From the NCBI RefSeq assembly GCF_002917925.1, contig NZ_PPFE01000004.1:186001-250000 (forward strand): DNA of 64,000 bases, read 5' to 3'. Below the pieces are notes generated by a model. That model saw nothing but the letters and a program-made list of their open reading frames with translations, was not told where the DNA came from and did not search any database. The translations under genes and the position numbers were made by a program. Positions 51,656 through 59,329 of this stretch are shown here, piece by piece; positions within the stretch are counted from its first letter, which is position 1, and each line of letters starts with the position of its first letter. The DNA comes from Roseovarius confluentis (lineage in GTDB: Bacteria > Pseudomonadota > Alphaproteobacteria > Rhodobacterales > Rhodobacteraceae).

Positions 51656-52182
51656 CAGCCCCGCAGGACGAGTGGGAGGGTATTCTCGACCCCGGCGAAC
51701 AGGTGCTGTGGCAGGGACGGCCCGATCCGGCGATCACGTTCCGGGCGGCGCATGCTGCGGCGCTTGTCTTTGGGCTGTTCTTCGCGGGGTTTGCGCTGTT
51801 CTGGATGGTGATGGCGGCGCAGGCGGGTGGTCTGTTCTGGATGTTCGGACTGATCCATTTCACGGTCGGGCTGGGGATCGCCTTTGGCGGGATCTTCTGG
51901 GAGCCTTGGAAACGGCGGCACACGTGGTACACGCTGACCGACAGGCGGGCCTTCATTGCGCGGGATCTGCCGTTCCGGGGCCGGACGCTGAAGAGCTATC
52001 CCATAACGGACCGGACGCGGCTTGAGTTCCGGGATGGTACGCCGGGGTCGATCATGTTCGACCACGAGATGCGACGGCGCAAGAACGGTCATTACCGCGT
52101 GGATATCGGTTTCGAGCGGATCGCGAAGGCCGAGGAGGTGCTGCGTCTGATGCGGCAGGTTCAGGAAAGGCAGAGTGGATGA
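51652..52182 (+). CDS. Second bacterial PH-like membrane protein
   Basis: A 176-residue protein of the same design as its upstream neighbour: N-terminal LDPGEQVLWQGRPDP, two hydrophobic segments (about residues 30-80), then WYTLTDRRAFIARDLPFRGRTL and a strand-rich C-terminus with LEFRDG and VDIGFERIAKAEEVL. It ends in overlap (ATGA) with the pyrC-like gene. Tandem PH-like genes here probably came from duplication. Function unknown. Confidence 0.65.
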   Translation: MTAPQDEWEGILDPGEQVLWQGRPDPAITFRAAHAAALVFGLFFAGFALFWMVMAAQAGGLFWMFGLIHFTVGLGIAFGGIFWEPWKRRHTWYTLTDRRAFIARDLPFRGRTLKSYPITDRTRLEFRDGTPGSIMFDHEMRRRKNGHYRVDIGFERIAKAEEVLRLMRQVQERQSG

Positions 52183-53465
52183 CGAAGGTGCTGTTCGAGA
52201 ACGCGCGGCTGATCGACCCGGAGGCCGGAGAAGTGACCGAGGGATGGCTTCTGATCGAGGATGGCCGCATCAAGGCTCTGGGACACGAGGCCGCTGCGCA
52301 AGGGGCGGATGAGCGGGTCGATTGCGGTGGCAAATTCCTGGCGCCGGGGATGGTGGACTTGGGCGTCAAGGTTTGCGAACCGGGCGAGCGGCACAAGGAA
52401 AGTTACCGCAGCGCCGGGGCCGCGGCGGCGGCGGGAGGCGTGACAACGATGATCACCCGGCCCGACACGCTGACCGCGATCGACAGCCCGGAAACGCTGG
52501 AATTCGTTGCCCGCCGCGCCAATGAGGCTGCGCCGGTGAACGTGCTGCCCATGGCGGCACTGACCAAAGGGCGCGAGGGGCGCGAGATGACCGAGATCGG
52601 GTTTCTGATGGATGCCGGTGCGGTGGCCTTTACCGATTGCGATCACGTGGTGACTGACAACAAGGTGCTGAGCCGGGCGCTGACCTATGCGCGCAGCCTG
52701 GGCGCCTTGGTGATCGGGCATGTGCAGGATCCGGGGCTGAGCGCCGGGGCGGCGGCGACGAGCGGCAAGTTCGCCTCGCTGCGCGGCTTGCCGGGGGTGG
52801 GCACCGTGGCCGAGCGCCTGGGGCTGGAGCGTGACCTTGCGCTGGTCGAGGCGACGGGCGCGCGGTATCACATCGACCAGGTGACGACGGCGGCCAGCCT
52901 GCCGGCGCTGGACCGTGCCAAGAGGGCGGGTCTGGACGTGACGGCGGGCACGTCGATCCATCACCTGACTCTGAACGAGCTGGACGTGGCGGACTATCGC
53001 ACCTTTTTCAAGGTCAAGCCGCCGCTGCGGTCCGAAGATGACCGGCGCGCCATGGTTGAGGCGGTGCGAGACGGCAGGATCGACATCATCGGCTCGATGC
53101 ACACGCCGCAGGACGAGGAATCCAAACGTCTGCCCTTCGAGGAGGCGGCGAGCGGGGCAGTGGCGCTGGAAACCCTGCTGCCAGCGGCGTTGCGGCTCTA
53201 CCATTCGGGCGAACTTGACCTGCCTTGCCTGTTCCGGGCGCTGGCGCTGAACCCGGCCAAGCGGCTGGGTTTGGAAGCGGGGCGCCTGGCCGAGGGGGCC
53301 CCGGCGGACCTTGTTCTGTTCGACGCCGATGTGCCTTTCGTACTGGACCGCTGGACGCTGCGCTCGAAATCGAAAAATACCCCGTTTGACGGGCAACGCT
53401 TGCAGGGTAGGGTTCTTGCGACCTATGTTTCCGGGAAAGTGGTTTTCGAGAACTTAAATGCCTGA
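52179..53465 (+). CDS. Dihydroorotase-like protein, probably non-catalytic (PyrX type)
   Basis: A 428-residue amidohydrolase-fold protein of normal length for PyrC, in the pyrimidine cluster. The metal-binding HxH is replaced: after the first strand the sequence is GMVDLGVKVCEPGERHKES, with no His pair. The usual second-site His and the C-terminal Asp are also absent or changed (GHVQDPGL, GSMHTPQD). Alphaproteobacterial proteins of this type resemble PyrX/PyrC', which supports PyrB assembly without catalysis. A separate active dihydroorotase must then exist elsewhere in the genome. Confidence 0.75.
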   Translation: MTKVLFENARLIDPEAGEVTEGWLLIEDGRIKALGHEAAAQGADERVDCGGKFLAPGMVDLGVKVCEPGERHKESYRSAGAAAAAGGVTTMITRPDTLTAIDSPETLEFVARRANEAAPVNVLPMAALTKGREGREMTEIGFLMDAGAVAFTDCDHVVTDNKVLSRALTYARSLGALVIGHVQDPGLSAGAAATSGKFASLRGLPGVGTVAERLGLERDLALVEATGARYHIDQVTTAASLPALDRAKRAGLDVTAGTSIHHLTLNELDVADYRTFFKVKPPLRSEDDRRAMVEAVRDGRIDIIGSMHTPQDEESKRLPFEEAASGAVALETLLPAALRLYHSGELDLPCLFRALALNPAKRLGLEAGRLAEGAPADLVLFDADVPFVLDRWTLRSKSKNTPFDGQRLQGRVLATYVSGKVVFENLNA

Positions 53466-54063
53466 TTTCCAGTCAAGTTTGACCGTTCTCGCCTTGTGGG
53501 GCGTCCTTGGATACCTGATTGGGTCGATCCCGTTCGGGATGGTGGTGGCTCGTGTCCTGGGCCTTGGCAACCTTCGCAACATCGGCTCGGGCAATATCGG
53601 CGCCACCAACGTGTTGCGCACGGGGAATAAGCTGGGGGCGTTGGCAACGCTGATCCTGGACGGTGGCAAGGGCGCGGCAGCGGTGCTGCTGGCGCGGGCG
53701 GTGGCGGGTGAGGATGCCGCGCAACTTGCGGGGCTCGCCGCCTTCGCCGGGCATTGTTACCCGGTCTGGCTGTCGTTTCGCGGCGGCAAGGGGGTGGCGA
53801 CGTTCCTTGGCATCATGCTGGGGCTGGCCTGGCCGGTGGGCATTGCATGTTGCCTGAGCTGGCTGGTGGCGGCGGCGGCGACCCGGATCTCGAGCATGGC
53901 GGCGATCTACATGGCGGCGCTATCGACGATCTGGATGGTGTTCCTGGGGTACCGGGATCTGTTCGTGCTGGGCATCATATTGACGCTGTTCATCTTTTTC
54001 CGTCATGGCAGCAATATACGGCGGCTGCGGGACGGAACGGAGCCGAAGATCGGCCAGAAATAA
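53458..54063 (+). CDS. plsY: Acyl-phosphate glycerol-3-phosphate acyltransferase
   Basis: A 201-residue membrane protein with five hydrophobic segments. The PlsY loops are all present: GSIPFGMVVAR, IGSGNIGATNVLRTG and GHCYPVWLSFRGGKGVATFLG. It acylates glycerol-3-phosphate from acyl-phosphate in phospholipid synthesis. It overlaps the upstream gene by eight bases. Confidence 0.95.
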   Translation: MPDFQSSLTVLALWGVLGYLIGSIPFGMVVARVLGLGNLRNIGSGNIGATNVLRTGNKLGALATLILDGGKGAAAVLLARAVAGEDAAQLAGLAAFAGHCYPVWLSFRGGKGVATFLGIMLGLAWPVGIACCLSWLVAAAATRISSMAAIYMAALSTIWMVFLGYRDLFVLGIILTLFIFFRHGSNIRRLRDGTEPKIGQK

Positions 54064-54130
54064 TCGCGGCTGCGCTTGGTTAGGCAATCATCGCCAATTT
54101 TGCGAGAAGAGTAATAAAAAGGTGTAGTGC

Positions 54131-54173
54131 TTGACCTTTCCGTGGTTTCTGCTATTTCTGTTGTAACAGAAAT
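54131..54173 (+). promoter_or_regulatory. Promoter and palindromic operator before the GbsR-like gene
   Basis: TTGACC (54131-54136) and TATTTC (54153-54158) are 16 bases apart. A perfect palindrome ATTTCTGTT-GT-AACAGAAAT (54154-54173) covers the -10 region, which fits autorepression by the GbsR-like protein encoded 16 bases further on. Confidence 0.6.
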
Positions 54174-54188
54174 TTATGGAATCACGTT

Positions 54189-54722
54189 ATGGAGCTTTCG
54201 CCCGCCACACAGAACTTCATCCTTCACTGGGGAGAGATGGGCGCGAAATGGGGGGTCAACCGCTCGGTCGCGCAGATCCACGCGCTGCTTCATGTCATGC
54301 CGGACCCGATGACGGCCGAGGAAATCAGCGAGACACTCAACCTTGCGCGGTCGAACGTATCCAACGGGCTGAAGGAATTGCAGGCCTGGAAGCTGGTGAA
54401 GGTCAGCCGGCAACTTGGCGACCGGCGGGATCATTTCACCTCGGTGCGTGACATGTTCGACCTTGTGACGGTTGTCATCGAGGGACGCCGAGAGCGGGAA
54501 TACGCGCCGACACTGGCCGCGCTGCGGGCGGTGGCCGACGAGGCGGAATCGGACGGCACGCCCAGACAGGTGCGCGGACGCATCCACGAGACGCTGGAGA
54601 CGATGCAGCTTTTCGATGACTGGTATCGTGACGTGTCGCGCCTGCCGCGTGCGGTTCAACTGAGCGCGGTGAAACTGGGCGCGCGTGTTGCGAAGTTCCT
54701 GCCGAAAGGCAAATCCGAATAA
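54189..54722 (+). CDS. GbsR/MarR-type transcriptional regulator
   Basis: A 177-residue winged-helix protein with the GbsR pattern: an N-terminal helix, MTAEEISETLNLARSNVSNGLKELQAWKLVKVSRQLGDRRDHF (recognition helix and wing), then a long helical effector domain. GbsR relatives sense choline or other small molecules. The palindrome covering its promoter suggests it represses itself and the two membrane-protein genes downstream. Ligand unknown. Confidence 0.8.
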   Translation: MELSPATQNFILHWGEMGAKWGVNRSVAQIHALLHVMPDPMTAEEISETLNLARSNVSNGLKELQAWKLVKVSRQLGDRRDHFTSVRDMFDLVTVVIEGRREREYAPTLAALRAVADEAESDGTPRQVRGRIHETLETMQLFDDWYRDVSRLPRAVQLSAVKLGARVAKFLPKGKSE

Positions 54723-54745
54723 AAATTTGGCTGGAGATTTCACTC

Positions 54746-55171
54746 ATGACAGAAATAACTGAAAATATAAAACTGCACGAGACATACGTGGTCGATCCCG
54801 TGGCGTTCTTTTTCGCGCTGGTGGGCGCACCGCTGGCAGTGGCCGCGGGGGGCTTTTGGGCCTTGGGAATTCCAGTCGTGGCCGTAGTGTTCGGCGGACC
54901 TTTCTACTTGGCGATCGGGGTGCCGGTATTGCTGTGGTACCTGGGCCGCAGGCCGCCAGAACCGTTGCGCATCGCTGGGCTGGCGCTGGTCAGCTACGGC
55001 GTGCCGGCGGGCCTCTTCATGCTGTACCTTCTGGCGACCGGCGGCCAGAGCGCGGCGCAGGAATTCGTCATATTCGCTGGGTTCGGCCTGATCTTTGCCC
55101 CGCTCTGGGGCGGCGTTTTCGGCATCTTCTACCGCAATTTCCGGCGCGAGTTCTACGCGCGCCCCATCTGA
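54746..55171 (+). CDS. Hypothetical inner-membrane protein (141 aa)
   Basis: Four hydrophobic segments (about residues 17-45, 50-70, 80-100 and 105-130), short charged ends and no catalytic motif. It follows the GbsR-like gene by 23 bases and precedes a second membrane-protein gene, so the three form an operon under the palindromic promoter. Family unknown. Confidence 0.7.
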   Translation: MTEITENIKLHETYVVDPVAFFFALVGAPLAVAAGGFWALGIPVVAVVFGGPFYLAIGVPVLLWYLGRRPPEPLRIAGLALVSYGVPAGLFMLYLLATGGQSAAQEFVIFAGFGLIFAPLWGGVFGIFYRNFRREFYARPI

Positions 55172-55183
55172 AGGAGACATGAC

Positions 55184-55522
55184 ATGATGGTATTTCTACT
55201 GAGTTTCATCGGGCTGGCTTTGGCCGCCTTGGCGGTGTTGACCCGGATGATCCTGCTGGTCGGATCGATGCAGCGGGACTGTCCCGAGACCGGGCCAGCG
55301 GCGCGGCTGGTGGCGGTGACTGTCGCCACGGGGTTCTGTGCCATCGGTGCGGGCGGCGTGTTACTCATCGCGGCGGCGTTCCCGATCCTGGCGCAGGCGC
55401 CGGTGATGGCGTTCTTCGTCGGGTTGGGGCTGGCCGTGCTGTGCCTTGGCCTGGGCTTCTCGCACGCGGTCAATACGCTGCGGCTGACGCTTGCCAGGTC
55501 CAAGATGCTTGCCGATAGCTGA
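55184..55522 (+). CDS. Hypothetical inner-membrane protein (112 aa)
   Basis: Three hydrophobic segments (about residues 4-25, 45-68 and 72-95) and a basic C-terminal tail (RLTLARSKMLADS). AAGGAG lies before the ATG. It is the last gene of the GbsR-like operon and is followed by a strong terminator. No family recognised. Confidence 0.65.
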   Translation: MMVFLLSFIGLALAALAVLTRMILLVGSMQRDCPETGPAARLVAVTVATGFCAIGAGGVLLIAAAFPILAQAPVMAFFVGLGLAVLCLGLGFSHAVNTLRLTLARSKMLADS

Positions 55523-55541
55523 GGCGGGTGCTGACAGATGG

Positions 55542-55576
55542 AAAGGCCGCCCTGCTCGGGGCGGCCTTTTCTGTTT
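55542..55576 (+). terminator. Rho-independent terminator after the GbsR operon
   Basis: AAAGGCCGCCC (55542-55552) pairs perfectly with GGGCGGCCTTT (55559-55569) around a short loop, followed by TTTTCTGTTT. This is the clearest intrinsic terminator in the window and ends the rightward operon. Confidence 0.9.
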
Positions 55577-55585
55577 GCGTGTGAG

Positions 55586-55606
55586 GCCCCGGGTCAAGCC
55601 CGGGGC
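55586..55606. repeat. CCCGGG-TCAAG-CCCGGG palindrome
   Basis: GCCCCGGG (55586-55593), loop TCAAG, CCCGGGGC (55599-55606). It lies just after the stop of the leftward gshA gene and may terminate that gene's transcript. The sequence CCCGGGTCAAGCCCGGGG is a frequent dispersed palindrome in alphaproteobacteria. Confidence 0.65.
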
Positions 55607-55617
55607 GGGAGCACTTA

Positions 55618-56988
55618 TCAGTAGCTGAATTCTTCGTAAATCTTGGTCAGGTCGCCATTCCACGCGCCGTGATAGCGGTCGAGCAATTCGTCCGCGGGTA
55701 CGCGGCCGGACTCGACGCTTTCCTGAAGGGCGTTGAGGAAATGGGTCTCGTCGGGGACCATGCCGCCGGCGCCGGGGCGGGCGCGGGCCTTTAGGCCGGC
55801 CTCGGCGATGGAAAGCACCTCGCGGGCGAGGTCGTGCATCGAGATGTTGCCGACCTTGGCATCCAGCGCCTGTTCACTGGCGGCCACGCGCAGGGCCTCG
55901 CGCGTCTCGGCATCCCAGCCCTTGGCCAAGTCCCACGCGGCGTCGAGCGCGGACTGGTCGTACATCAGCCCGACCCAGAAGGCGGGAAGGGCACAAAGCC
56001 GCCGCCACGGGCCGCCATCGGCGCCGCGCATTTCCATGAATTTCTTGATCCGCGCCTCGGGGAAGATCGTGGTCAGGTGATCGGCCCAGTCGGACAGCGT
56101 TGGCGTTTCGCCGGGCAGAGCGGGCAGTTCGCCCTTGAGGAAATCGCGGAAGGATTGACCGAGCGCGTCAATATACTGTCCGTCGCGGTAGACGAAATAC
56201 ATCGGCACATCGAGGGCGTATTGGGCATAACGCTCGAACCCGAAGCCATCCTCGAACACGAAGGGCAGCATGCCGGTACGGTCCGCATCCAAGTCGCGCC
56301 AGACGCGGGCGCGCCAGGACTTGTGGCCGTTGGGCTGTCCGTCGAGGAAGGGCGAATTGGCAAAAAGCGCAGTGGCCACGGGTTGCAGGGCCAGCGCGAC
56401 GCGCAGTTTCTGGACCATGTCAGCCTCGGACGCGAAATCGAGGTTGACCTGCACGGTACAGGTGCGGCGCATCATGGTCTGGCCCATCGTGCCGACCTTT
56501 TGCATATAGGCGTCCATGAGCTTGTAGCGGCCCTTGGGCATCATCGGCATGTCTTCGTGCCGCCAGATCGGCGCCGCGCCGAGGCCGATGAAGCCGACGC
56601 CAACCTTGTCGGCGACGTCCTTGACCTCGGCCAGGTGGACGTTCACCTCGTCGCAGGTGTGGTGGATCGTCTCGACCGGGGCGCCGGAGAGTTCCAGCTG
56701 GCCACCGGGTTCAAGGCTGACATTGGCGCCGTCCTTTTCGAGGCCGATGAGGTTGTGCCCTTCCATGACCGGGGACCAGCCGTGCTTGTCGCGCAGGCCT
56801 TCAAGAACGGCGCGCACGCTGCGGTCGCCGTCATAGGGAATGGGCTTGAGCGTGTCCTTGCAGTAGCCGAACTTTTCGTGCTCGGTGCCGATGCGCCAGT
56901 CGTCGCGCGGTTTGCAGCCGCTTTCGAGATAGCCTGCCAGTTGGGCCTCTGACTCGATCGGGCCGCCGCCGGATTGGGGGATGGACAT
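55618..56988 (-). CDS. gshA: Glutamate-cysteine ligase (plant/alphaproteobacterial type)
   Basis: A 456-residue enzyme that joins glutamate and cysteine, the first step of glutathione synthesis. The GshA type 2 pattern is clear: WRIGTEHEKFGY at residues ~31-42, VSLEPGGQLELSGAP, TCTVQVNLDFASE, and FMEMRGADGGPWRRLCALPAFWVGL. Length matches the family. It is a single leftward gene near the middle of the region, separated from the GbsR operon by terminator hairpins. Confidence 0.95.
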   Translation of the reverse strand: MSIPQSGGGPIESEAQLAGYLESGCKPRDDWRIGTEHEKFGYCKDTLKPIPYDGDRSVRAVLEGLRDKHGWSPVMEGHNLIGLEKDGANVSLEPGGQLELSGAPVETIHHTCDEVNVHLAEVKDVADKVGVGFIGLGAAPIWRHEDMPMMPKGRYKLMDAYMQKVGTMGQTMMRRTCTVQVNLDFASEADMVQKLRVALALQPVATALFANSPFLDGQPNGHKSWRARVWRDLDADRTGMLPFVFEDGFGFERYAQYALDVPMYFVYRDGQYIDALGQSFRDFLKGELPALPGETPTLSDWADHLTTIFPEARIKKFMEMRGADGGPWRRLCALPAFWVGLMYDQSALDAAWDLAKGWDAETREALRVAASEQALDAKVGNISMHDLAREVLSIAEAGLKARARPGAGGMVPDETHFLNALQESVESGRVPADELLDRYHGAWNGDLTKIYEEFSY

Positions 56989-57051
56989 AGAGAATTTTCC
57001 TGCGTTGCGCGCGAACTTGGGGGAGAGGCTTGGCCCGAATGAGCGGGGGTG

Positions 57052-57564
57052 TCAATGCAGCCGATTGGAGTAGGTGGACCAGACGGTCACGGTGTCGCGA
57101 TCTTGTGACGAGAGCGCCGCGAGCATTTTCTGCACGCGAAGGCCCGGCAGGGTGGCGAAGGCGTCGAAGAGCGTGTCGGCCCCTTGCGCGGTGGTCGGGA
57201 TCATCAGGGCGGGCTGGCCAGGTTGATGCAGGCCCCAGTGGGCGGGCTTGGCGGCGTGGTCGAGCGTGAGGCGGGACATCTCGGCCAGATCGACGGTGCC
57301 ACCGGTGAGCGGGCCGAAATAGGTGACTCGGCCCTCATCCACCTGCACGATACCGGGCCCGCCGGTGGCGCCGCGGAAGCGGGCGCGTTGCAGGCCGATG
57401 AAGCCAAGTGCGGCGCCGATGGGCAGAAGCGCGTATCCGACCCAGGACAGGATGCCGATAAAGCCGAGCGACCACCAGGCACCGAGGGCGATGACGGCGA
57501 TGCCGATCAACACTTCGCGCCAGCGGGTGAGGCTTTGAGCGGCTTCGGGGCGGATGAAGCTCAT
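57052..57564 (-). CDS. Conserved hypothetical membrane protein (170 aa)
   Basis: Two N-terminal hydrophobic segments (about residues 17-38 and 40-60) and a soluble C-terminal domain with strand pattern (IVQVDEGRVTYFGPLTGGTVDLAEMSRL). It overlaps the rsmE gene by ATGA (57561-57564), so it is co-translated with rsmE. The C-terminus resembles PH-like beta folds, but this is a weak impression. Function unknown. Confidence 0.65.
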   Translation of the reverse strand: MSFIRPEAAQSLTRWREVLIGIAVIALGAWWSLGFIGILSWVGYALLPIGAALGFIGLQRARFRGATGGPGIVQVDEGRVTYFGPLTGGTVDLAEMSRLTLDHAAKPAHWGLHQPGQPALMIPTTAQGADTLFDAFATLPGLRVQKMLAALSSQDRDTVTVWSTYSNRLH

Positions 57565-58289
57565 TTCCAGTCTCCGAAGCGCTGTTGCCAGACGGTCATG
57601 GCGGCCACGGCGGCGGTGTCGGCGCGCAGGATGCGCGGGCCGAGGGCCGTGGGGTGCGCGAAAGGACAGGCTTTGAGCCGCGCGCGTTCAGCGTCTGAAA
57701 AGCCGCCTTCGGGGCCTATGAGAATCGCCCAGGGCGCCGTTTGTCCGTCTTTGCGGACGGCCTCGCCTGGTCCGGCGAGGGCTTCGTCGCAGAACATCAG
57801 TTGGCGGTTCTCCGGCCAGTCGGCAAGCAGGCGGTCGAGCTTCTGCAGGTCCGTCACTTCGGGGACATATGTGCCGCCGCATTGCTCGGCGGCCTCGACG
57901 GCATGGGCCTGAAGGCGGTCTTGCCGGATGCGTTCGGAATTGGTGAAATCGGTCTGAACGGGCAAGATGCGGGCGGCGCCCATCTCGGCGGCCTTCTCGA
58001 CGATGAAGTCGGTGCGGGCCTTCTTGATCGGTGCAAAAAGCAGCCAGAGGTCGGGCGGGTCTTGCTGAGGGCGGGTCTGACGCTCGACGTTCAGCAGGCC
58101 TTTGCGCTTGCCCGCCTCGGCCACGGTGGCGTGCCATTCGCCATTATGGCCGTTGAAGAGCAGGACAGCGTCGCCCGCACCCTGCCGCATGACCCCGAAG
58201 AGATAATGCGCCTGGTCGCGGTCCAGAGGAACCGTTTGCCCTTCCCCGAGCGGGTGCTCTACATAAAGCCTGATCTTTGCAGTCGACAT
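57561..58289 (-). CDS. rsmE: 16S rRNA (uracil-1498-N3)-methyltransferase
   Basis: A 242-residue SPOUT methyltransferase. The SAM knot motifs are present: ILIGPEGGFSDAERA and ALGPRILRADTAAVAAM, plus the N-terminal PUA-like domain (QAHYLFGVMRQGAGD). It methylates uracil 1498 of 16S rRNA. Its start codon is only 11 bases from that of the divergent ubiA gene. No Shine-Dalgarno-like sequence is obvious just before the ATG. Confidence 0.93.
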   Translation of the reverse strand: MSTAKIRLYVEHPLGEGQTVPLDRDQAHYLFGVMRQGAGDAVLLFNGHNGEWHATVAEAGKRKGLLNVERQTRPQQDPPDLWLLFAPIKKARTDFIVEKAAEMGAARILPVQTDFTNSERIRQDRLQAHAVEAAEQCGGTYVPEVTDLQKLDRLLADWPENRQLMFCDEALAGPGEAVRKDGQTAPWAILIGPEGGFSDAERARLKACPFAHPTALGPRILRADTAAVAAMTVWQQRFGDWK

Positions 58290-58300
58290 GGGGCCAACAT

Positions 58301-59266
58301 ATGACCGGACCGAACCAGACGCCAGATGCGACCGGCGAGGTGGCCGATGCCGTCAAGGGCAACTGGGTGGACAGCTCGGCCCCGGCCTGGAGCCGGCCCT
58401 ATCTGCGGCTGAGTCGGGCGGACCGGCCGATCGGGACGTGGCTGCTGTTGCTGCCGTGTTGGTGGGGGCTGCTCTTGTCGATGCTGCATGACGGGCGCGC
58501 CACGTGGCACGACCTGTGGATATTCGCGGGCTGCGGGATCGGCGCGTTCCTGATGCGGGGCGCGGGGTGCACGTGGAACGACATCACCGACCGGCACATA
58601 GACGGATCGGTCTCCCGAACGGCCTCGCGCCCGATCCCGTCGGGGCAGGTGAGCGTGATGCAGGCGCTGGCGTGGCTGGTGGCGCAGGCTCTGGTGGCGT
58701 TCTGCATTTTGCTGACGTTCAACATGGCGGCAATTATCTTGGGGGTCATCTCGCTGGCGCCGGTCTGCATCTATCCATTTGCCAAGCGGTTCACGTGGTG
58801 GCCGCAGATTTTCCTGGGCCTCGCGTTCAACTGGGGGGCGCTGCTGGCATGGACGGCGCATAGCGGGCGTCTGGAATGGCCGGCGGTGGTGCTGTACCTG
58901 GCTGGAATTGCATGGACGCTGTTCTATGACACGGTCTATGCCCAGCAGGATGCCGAGGACGACGCGCTGATCGGCGTGAAATCCACGGCGCGGCTGTTCG
59001 CGGAACGCACGCCGGCCTGGCTTCAGAAGTTCCTGATCGGCGCGGTCAGCCTGATGGCCATCGCGGTGATCGGCGCGGCTGTGAGCAGCTCGGCCCTGGC
59101 GGTGCTGGTGGCGCTGATCGGTCCGTGGGCGTTCGGCTGGCACTTGTTCTGGCAGCTCAGGCAGTTCGACATGGAGGACGATCCGACTCTCTTGCGATTG
59201 TTCCGGTCGAACCGCGATGCGGGCCTGCTGCCCCTGCCGTTTTTCGCCGCAGCCCTTTTCGTTTGA
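58301..59266 (+). CDS. ubiA: 4-hydroxybenzoate polyprenyltransferase
   Basis: A 321-residue membrane prenyltransferase for ubiquinone synthesis. Two aspartate-rich motifs are intact: NDITDRHID and DTVYAQQDAEDD, together with RPIPSG and about eight hydrophobic segments. ATG 58301 is chosen because GGGGCC precedes it and the family starts about there. It is divergent from rsmE with an 11-base gap. Confidence 0.93.
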   Translation: MTGPNQTPDATGEVADAVKGNWVDSSAPAWSRPYLRLSRADRPIGTWLLLLPCWWGLLLSMLHDGRATWHDLWIFAGCGIGAFLMRGAGCTWNDITDRHIDGSVSRTASRPIPSGQVSVMQALAWLVAQALVAFCILLTFNMAAIILGVISLAPVCIYPFAKRFTWWPQIFLGLAFNWGALLAWTAHSGRLEWPAVVLYLAGIAWTLFYDTVYAQQDAEDDALIGVKSTARLFAERTPAWLQKFLIGAVSLMAIAVIGAAVSSSALAVLVALIGPWAFGWHLFWQLRQFDMEDDPTLLRLFRSNRDAGLLPLPFFAAALFV

Positions 59267-59329
59267 TTGCACTCACGCCCCGTGGCGAATAAATAGGCTG
59301 GGTGGTAAACAACGGCGAGCCTGCGGTTC

